The position numbers and the translations under genes are program-made. From Corydoras sp. C115 (taxonomy: Eukaryota; Chordata; Actinopteri; Siluriformes; Callichthyidae): a stretch of DNA of 64,000 nt. The DNA lies in assembly GCA_019802505.1 (NCBI GenBank), contig JAFMOC010000007.1, forward strand, positions 2,198,501 through 2,262,500, written 5' to 3'. Positions within the stretch are counted from its first letter, which is position 1. Each line of letters begins with the position of its first letter. The notes beneath the pieces were generated by a model. It was given only the letters and a program-made list of their open reading frames with translations, did no database searches and had not been told where the DNA came from. This document shows positions 59,257-64,000 of this stretch, piece after piece.

Positions 59257-60993
59257 ATGCGGAGCCCGCCCTCCCGGAGCCGGGGGAACGGCTCAAACAG
59301 CGTGATGGCGGAGTGGAGCGACTCCGATGAGGAATGGTTGTGGAGGGTTGGGTTTGAGGCGCTCTGCGCAGAGGAAAATCTGGACATTGTCCAGATTTCC
59401 GATGACGAGACGGGCGAACCTTACCTGTATGGGCACATTCTGCCCGTACACACCCTCCGCAACACTGAGGAGTTCTGGACGGAGGGTCCAGTCCGGTTTG
59501 TTAAACCCCCGGTGGCGAGACACAGACGCAGAGCGCGGCGACGGCGTGGGCTGAAGCCACAGCGGGCGCACAGCGCAGCCGCGGAGCGCGAAGCGTGGAC
59601 TACGGGGCAGTCACGTGACGCGACCGCGCCGGTCCGTGCCGCGTCTGGGTCGCGCTGCGAGGGGGCGGTACCGGAGCCGCCGCCAGAGTGCGCTAATGTT
59701 TTGTGTCCCCCTTCCTCCTATGTGTTGTGTCCCCCGTCCTCCTATGTGTCGTCTGACCAGTCTGTCGTCCCCATGTCCGACATGTTTGTCTCTTTGTGTT
59801 TGGGCGTTGCGGTGGGGGTCTACATGTTTTGTGTTCAGGATGGAGAGCCGGAGGTGCCCGCCGAGGTCCGCCCAGCGTGCGTGCCCGCCGAGGTCCGCGC
59901 AGCTTGCGTGCCCGCCGAGGTCCGCCCAGCGTGCGTGCCCGCCGAGGTCCGCGCAGCTTGCGTGCCCGCCGAGGTCCGCCCAGCCTGCGTGCCCGCCGAG
60001 GTCCGCCCAGCCTGCGTGCCCGCCGAGGTCCGCGCAGCCTGCGTGCCCGCCGAGGTCCAGCCAGCGCGCGCGCCCATCCCGCGGCCCAGGGGCGTCACGC
60101 CGCCCATCCCGCGGCCCAGGGGCGTCACGCCGCCCATCCCGCGGCCCAGGGGCGTCACGCCGCCCATCCCGCGGCCCAGGGGCGTCACGCCGCCCATCCC
60201 GAAGCCCAGGGGGCGTCACGCCGCCCAGCCCGAGGTCCAGGGGCCGCACGCCGCCCAGCCCGAGGTCCAGGGGCCGCACGCCGCCCAGCCCGAGGTCCAG
60301 GGGCCGCACGCCGCCCAGCCCGAGCAGCAGGGGCCGCACGCCGCCCAGCCCGAGCAGCAGGGGCCGCACGCCGCCCAGCCCGAGCAGCAGGGGCCGCACA
60401 CCACCGCCCAGCCCGAGGTCCAGGGGCCGCACGCCGCCCAGCCCGAGCAGCAGGGGCCGCACGCCGCACGCCCCGCCGCCAGGGGGCGTCCGCCTCGCCA
60501 AGCCGCCACGGGGCGCCCGCCTCGCCCCGTCGCCAGGGGGCGTCCGCCTCGCCACGCTGCACGCCCCGCCGCCAGGGGCCGCCCGCCTCGCCACGCCGCC
60601 AGGGGGCGTCCGCCTCGCCACGCCGCCAGGGGGCGTCCGCCTCACCACGCCGCCAGGGGGCGTCCTCCGGACCACGCCGCCCGTGGGCGTCCACCTGACC
60701 CTGCAGCAAGAGGGCGTGGCCCAGTCCTGATCCGCTACGGGCGGCCACCTGACCTCGCAGCCGGAGGCCGTCCGCAGCTCCGCGTCCGTGGAAGGCGTCT
60801 TCCACACCGCGCCCGCAGAGGGCGTCCACCCCGACACAGGACCCATGGACGTGTCACACGCCTCCCCCGCAGAGGGCGTCCACCGGAGGGCGCCTATCGA
60901 GCCCGACTTAGGAGGGGCGGACGACCCCTCCCACCCCCCCAGGACTGTTTTTTTGGGGTGTCTTGGTCGCGTCCCCGCGTTACGCGACCGTAA
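59257..60993 (+). CDS. Repeat-rich protein encoded by LTR element copy 2
   Basis: A 578-codon frame with no recognised family. An in-frame ATG at 59,305 (GTGATGG, good Kozak context) gives 562 residues and may be the real start, because the similar region of copy 1 keeps it. Visible parts, numbered from the first ATG: acidic N-terminus with EWSDSDEEWLWRVGFEALCA (18-37); arginine cluster RHRRRARRRR (88-97); a VLCPPSSY doublet near 150-165; one hydrophobic segment SLCLGVAVGVYMFCV (about 179-192). Then come about 8 VPAEVRPAC units, 5 PIPRPRG units, 8 QPEVQGPHAA-type units and an arginine/proline block with repeated RGRPP. The TAA stop overlaps the start of the polypurine tract. It has none of the zinc knuckle, capsid or enzyme motifs expected of Gag-Pol. 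The function is unknown: a diverged Gag-like packaging protein is possible, and so is mere openness of GC-rich repeats. Confidence 0.6.
   Translation: MRSPPSRSRGNGSNSVMAEWSDSDEEWLWRVGFEALCAEENLDIVQISDDETGEPYLYGHILPVHTLRNTEEFWTEGPVRFVKPPVARHRRRARRRRGLKPQRAHSAAAEREAWTTGQSRDATAPVRAASGSRCEGAVPEPPPECANVLCPPSSYVLCPPSSYVSSDQSVVPMSDMFVSLCLGVAVGVYMFCVQDGEPEVPAEVRPACVPAEVRAACVPAEVRPACVPAEVRAACVPAEVRPACVPAEVRPACVPAEVRAACVPAEVQPARAPIPRPRGVTPPIPRPRGVTPPIPRPRGVTPPIPRPRGVTPPIPKPRGRHAAQPEVQGPHAAQPEVQGPHAAQPEVQGPHAAQPEQQGPHAAQPEQQGPHAAQPEQQGPHTTAQPEVQGPHAAQPEQQGPHAARPAARGRPPRQAATGRPPRPVARGRPPRHAARPAARGRPPRHAARGRPPRHAARGRPPHHAARGRPPDHAARGRPPDPAARGRGPVLIRYGRPPDLAAGGRPQLRVRGRRLPHRARRGRPPRHRTHGRVTRLPRRGRPPEGAYRARLRRGGRPLPPPQDCFFGVSWSRPRVTRP
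59855..60680 (+). repeat. Coding minisatellite arrays in copy 2
   Basis: 27-bp units run at about 59,855-60,070, 30-bp units (CCCATCCCGCGGCCCAGGGG core) to about 60,215, and 30-bp units (CAGCCCGAGGTCCAGGGGCC core) to about 60,460. GGGGGCGTCCGCCTCGCCAC-type units follow to about 60,680. The third array is greatly expanded relative to copy 1. Confidence 0.92.
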
Positions 60994-61005
60994 GGGCGGG
61001 GGTAG

Positions 61006-61391
61006 TGTAACGGGTGCCTAGGGCACCCGTCCCTCGGCCGTTGTGTGTGGGTGTTTTTGGTTTCTGTGTTTATGTTCCTGTGTTGTTAATTAGCTGTCTC
61101 GTGTTAGTAATTTGAGTTAATTAGCTTCGCGGGTTCGTTGGGTGGTTGGGTGCACGTGGTGTGTTAGGTTAGGGTATTTAGTTCCGGGGTTTTAGGTCTT
61201 TCGTGCGCGTCTTTGTGTGTTTGTCACCTTGTCCTCTATGTACCTGTTTGTGTGGTGTTTTTGCACCAGTAATAAAATATTCCTGTTCTTTGTTCTACCT
61301 GCGTGCCTGGCTCCCTTCTGCGCGTTAGAGCGCCGCGGCTCTGCGCTATATTTGCGCAGCCGCATCTAAGTCCCAGGTGGGCATCGTGACA
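61006..61391 (+). repeat. Copy 2, 3' LTR
   Basis: Matches the 5' LTR without visible difference. AATAAA lies at 61,271-61,276. Confidence 0.95.
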
Positions 61392-61594
61392 AAACGTAAA
61401 TGTTAAGCACAGTGGTGGATATGTAATTAATGTTTTGGAACCACATTTATTGTGCAATTATTGACTTTGCCATGAAAATCATTGTGTACCAAATGATTTT
61501 AAAGTCCAATGTATAAAGTCCAATCTATTCATCAACTAAAACTTGTCTGAAACTCGGTCATGTTGTTGGACAATATTATATAAAAATATATTAG

Positions 61595-61892
61595 GGCGGC
61601 ACGGTAATGACAGGTGGCTTAGTGGTTAGCACGTTCGCCTCTCAGCACTAGGGATTCCCGGTTCGAATACCCATCTGGGTGGAGTTTCCATGTTCTCCCC
61701 GTGTCTGCGTGGGTTTCCTCCGGGTCCTCCTCCCACAGTCCAAAAACATGGATCAAGTCAATTGAATTCTCCAAATTGCCCCATATAGAGTGTGTATGTG
61801 TGTCTGTGTGAGTGAGTGTGTGCCCAGCGATAGATTGGCGCCCTGCCGCGACCCTAATATAGGATAAAGAGGAAGATGATGGATGGATGGAT
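61595..61892 (+). mobile_element. SINE (GGCGGCACGG family), internally shortened
   Basis: The head has a 10-bp insertion (TAATGACAGG) between GGCGGCACGG and TGGCTTAGTGG. The A box is perfect and the B box reads GGTTCGAATAC. Part of the 3' body between GGCGCCCTG and CCGCGACCCTAATA is missing. ATATTA flanks both sides. Confidence 0.9.
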
Positions 61893-62400
61893 ATTAGAAA
61901 AAGAAGACCACTAAATCTACTAAAAGGCAAAAATCAAATAATAAAGGAATTAAGGTTTTGCAATGGCAAAGTTTTTGTAAGTTTATTTTACCATTTACAT
62001 CTACCATTTACCATTTTATTGCAGGAGGAAAAACAGGGAGCTACTGTTTCTTTATTCCTGAACCTTAATCTCAGCTGTTTTTCAATTAATACTGAGATGT
62101 TATTTAGTGTGTGAATGCTGTTGCTAAATGCTTTACAATGGAGTGTAGAAAAAAATCTAATTAGATGTATTATAAAATGAAGCTCATAAAAAAAAGTACA
62201 GGTATAGTATGTTTAAATACGAATACTTCGATATTTTACAACAGGGGTCACCAACCTTTTTCACACTGAGAAATACTTCTTGATTACTGATTATTGCAAG
62301 GGCTGCCAGTATGATACACAATTCTAATGTAAAAGAATGCTTAATTTACTTATAATTATATGTTATTAATAATTAATTCTGTTCATCATTGTTCATAATA
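61893..62400. other. Unassigned AT-rich sequence
   Basis: No gene or repeat recognised. Text near 62,240-62,290 (CAGGGGTCACCAACCTTTTT) resembles a common DNA-transposon end in vertebrates, but no partner end was found. Confidence 0.4.
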
Positions 62401-62718
62401 GGCTTAGTTGTTAGCACGTTCACCTCTCAGCACTAGGGAATCCCCATCTGGGTGGAGTTTCCACGTTCTCCCCGTGTCTGCGCCGGTTTCCTCCCACAGT
62501 CCAAAAACATGGATCAAGTCAATTGATTTGTCCAAATTGCCCCATATAGAGTGTGTGTGCGTGAGTGTCTGTGTGAGTGAGTGTGTGCACAGCGATAGAT
62601 TGGCGCCCTATCCTGGGTGTATCTGCCCAGTGCCCGAAACGTTCTCCCCTGGATGGGCATGGGGAACCCCACTGCGACCCTAATATAGGATAAAGCGGAA
62701 GATAATGAATGAATGAAT
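62401..62718 (+). mobile_element. SINE, head truncated
   Basis: It begins inside the A box (GGCTTAGTTGTTAGCACGTT) and lacks the B box. The body and GAAT tail are otherwise complete. Confidence 0.88.
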
Positions 62719-62765
62719 TGTTTATAATAATTAAACAATAATTTAATAAGGAAGGAAACTGATGA

Positions 62766-62990
62766 GGCAGCACGGTGGCTTAGTGGTTAGCAGGTTTGCC
62801 TCTCAGCGCTAGGAATTCCCGGTTCAAATCCCAATCTGAGTGGAGTTTTGATGTTCTCCCCGTGTCCGTGTGGGTTTCCTCCCACAGTCCAAAAACATGG
62901 ATCAAGGTCAATTGAATTCTCTATAATTGCCCCATATAGAGTGTATTTGTGTATGTGTCTGTGTGAGTGAGTGTGTGCCCAGCGCCCTGC
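62766..62990 (+). mobile_element. SINE, 3' truncated
   Basis: GGCAGCACGGTGGCTTAGTG head with perfect A box, B box GGTTCAAATCC, and body to GTGAGTGTGTGCCCAGCGCC. The tail is missing. It lies about 50 bp after the previous copy in the same orientation. Confidence 0.88.
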
Positions 62991-63977
62991 GCCTGTGCCC
63001 AGCGCCCCTCACCTACAGTTTAAAAACCTCACCCTCTGTAAAGGCCTTTTTTTTCTTAATCAGGAAACGTGTAGCTCTAAATGAGGCTTCAGTCACTTTT
63101 TCTGACTTTTTTACAGGTCTCGTAAAAAAGACTGCTGTTTGCACAAACCTGCCTTTAACTCGCGGGCTTTTTCTGCTCATAGTTCACTGCCCAGTGGAAA
63201 GTTAGCATGATAACTTTGCCGATGCTACTGTTAATCCGCAAATGAGACACACACAGGAATCTCTTTCACAGTGGTAAAAAAGAACTCTTCCTCCCATTCA
63301 CTGTGAAAATTATATGTTTTCTTCCTTTTTTCTGCCATATTTTTGGCCGTAATTTATCTCCTCACCTTTACTGCATGTGCTAATTTAGCTCTAATTTCTG
63401 CAGCTCACAAGTAAGTGTCGCTATGGTGAGCTAATTTTTGAACAGGCTCAGCTCATAATAAAATACAAATACATTTTAATGTTTTTACTTTACACATTAC
63501 TAATTTTGACCTCTCACCTCTAACTTTGCTTTATGCTTTGACCTTAGCAAATTTTAACCATGCATCATTAATTTCTTTGTCTCATGTAGGAAAATAGTTC
63601 AGTAAATTGAAGTGGACTGACAATGCAAAAATAATAAATATATATGATATGTCTACATGCAGCTGTGTTTAAGAGTACATTTACAGTATACATGAACTTA
63701 CATACACTTTAAATTAAATTTTTTAAAAACTTTTATTTCAGTTCATTTTTGGAACTAAACACAATTTAATTTGTTCAAATGATTAGGTCAAATGATCTGT
63801 TCAAGACTATAAAGGTTACTTAAAAAAATCAAGATTTACTAAAGATTTGTTAATTAATATTGTGACTTTGTTTAATTTATGTTGTCAATAAAGCCACTAC
63901 ACTGACGGGAACAAGTCCTAGATCATAATTATAATACAGCTATTCTTCTTTCCTTACAGATAATGACTAGTTAATCA
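62991..63977. other. Unassigned sequence
   Basis: Mixed, then AT-rich. No gene or repeat recognised. Confidence 0.4.
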
Positions 63978-64000
63978 TTCATTCATTCATTCATTATCTC
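63978..64000 (-). mobile_element. Start of an antisense SINE, cut by the window edge
   Basis: CATT repeats followed by ATCTC match the first bases of the antisense SINE copies at 23,311 and 52,707. Confidence 0.65.

Larger units (their letters stand above)
58742..61396 (+). mobile_element. Non-autonomous LTR element, copy 2 (young, open reading frame)
   Basis: The 386-bp LTRs (58,747-59,132 and 61,006-61,391) show no difference by eye. AAACG flanks both sides (58,742-58,746 and 61,392-61,396). A polypurine tract (AAGGGCGGGGGTAG) precedes the 3' LTR. The 1.87-kb interior is nearly identical to copy 1 in its first 0.5 kb and at its end, and differs in the number of repeat units between. No protein domain for reverse transcription or integration is present. 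Identical LTRs, an exact target duplication and an open frame all point to very recent movement, with enzymes supplied by another element. Confidence 0.95.

Noticed and set aside
59615..60730. Alternative plus-strand frames through the same arrays (371 and 300 codons)
   Set aside because: They arise from the same stop-poor repeats and lack the shared non-repeat N-terminal region kept between the two copies.
59611..60846. Antisense 411-codon frame through LTR element copy 2, and similar antisense frames in copy 1 (45,252-46,207)
   Set aside because: The GC-rich repeat arrays lack stop codons in nearly all frames. The antisense frames have no motif apart from translated repeats, and the plus-strand frame fits the element's transcription direction.
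62240..62290. CAGGGGTCACCAACCTTTTT as an hAT-type transposon end
   Set aside because: Only one end resembles the family. No matching inverted end or 8-bp duplication was found.

Overview
The window looks like intergenic or intronic DNA from a teleost fish. It is AT-rich, packed with long (TA)n and (CA)n microsatellites, and carries typical fish repeats: tRNA-derived SINEs, L2-type tails ending like AAATGACTAAATGTAA, several Tc1-like DNA transposons, a BEL/Pao LTR retrotransposon and Ty3-like LTR remnants. I recognise no host protein-coding exon, rRNA or functional tRNA gene. The species cannot be fixed from the sequence alone.

Layout. 1-1123 is an apparently identical 524-bp segment repeated with a 599-bp period. 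1.1-16 kb is AT-rich background with SINEs, a short Tc1-like element, a LINE 3' end and a Ty3-like gag/LTR relic. 16-28 kb holds five Tc1-like fragments of different lineages, SINEs, long microsatellites and a second gag-like relic. 28-38 kb is mostly unassigned, with a few higher-complexity blocks that may be conserved non-coding elements. 38,209-48,112 is a BEL/Pao element with both LTRs, a CTAGT target-site duplication and a badly decayed gag-pol. Its integrase is split by a second, younger LTR element (44,229-46,730, duplication GTTCG). 48-58 kb contains Ty3-like LTR fragments, SINEs (one inverted pair) and two pairs of diverged non-coding duplicates. 58,742-61,396 is a second copy of the small LTR element, with LTRs that look identical. 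61.4-64 kb is SINE-rich.

The most unusual object is the small LTR element, present twice (about 2.5 and 2.65 kb). Each copy has TG...CA LTRs, a polypurine tract, polyadenylation signals and a 5-bp target-site duplication, but no recognisable gag, protease, reverse transcriptase or integrase. The interior is GC-rich and, in the younger copy, holds one 578-codon reading frame that ends on the polypurine tract. The predicted protein has an acidic N-terminal region, an arginine cluster, one hydrophobic segment and three or four successive tandem peptide-repeat blocks, the last rich in RGRPP. The two copies share nearly identical interiors but clearly different LTRs, which suggests exchange between subfamilies. 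Such an element must borrow its enzymes from an autonomous relative not seen here.

All boundaries, identities and family assignments were made by eye; no alignment or database search was run.
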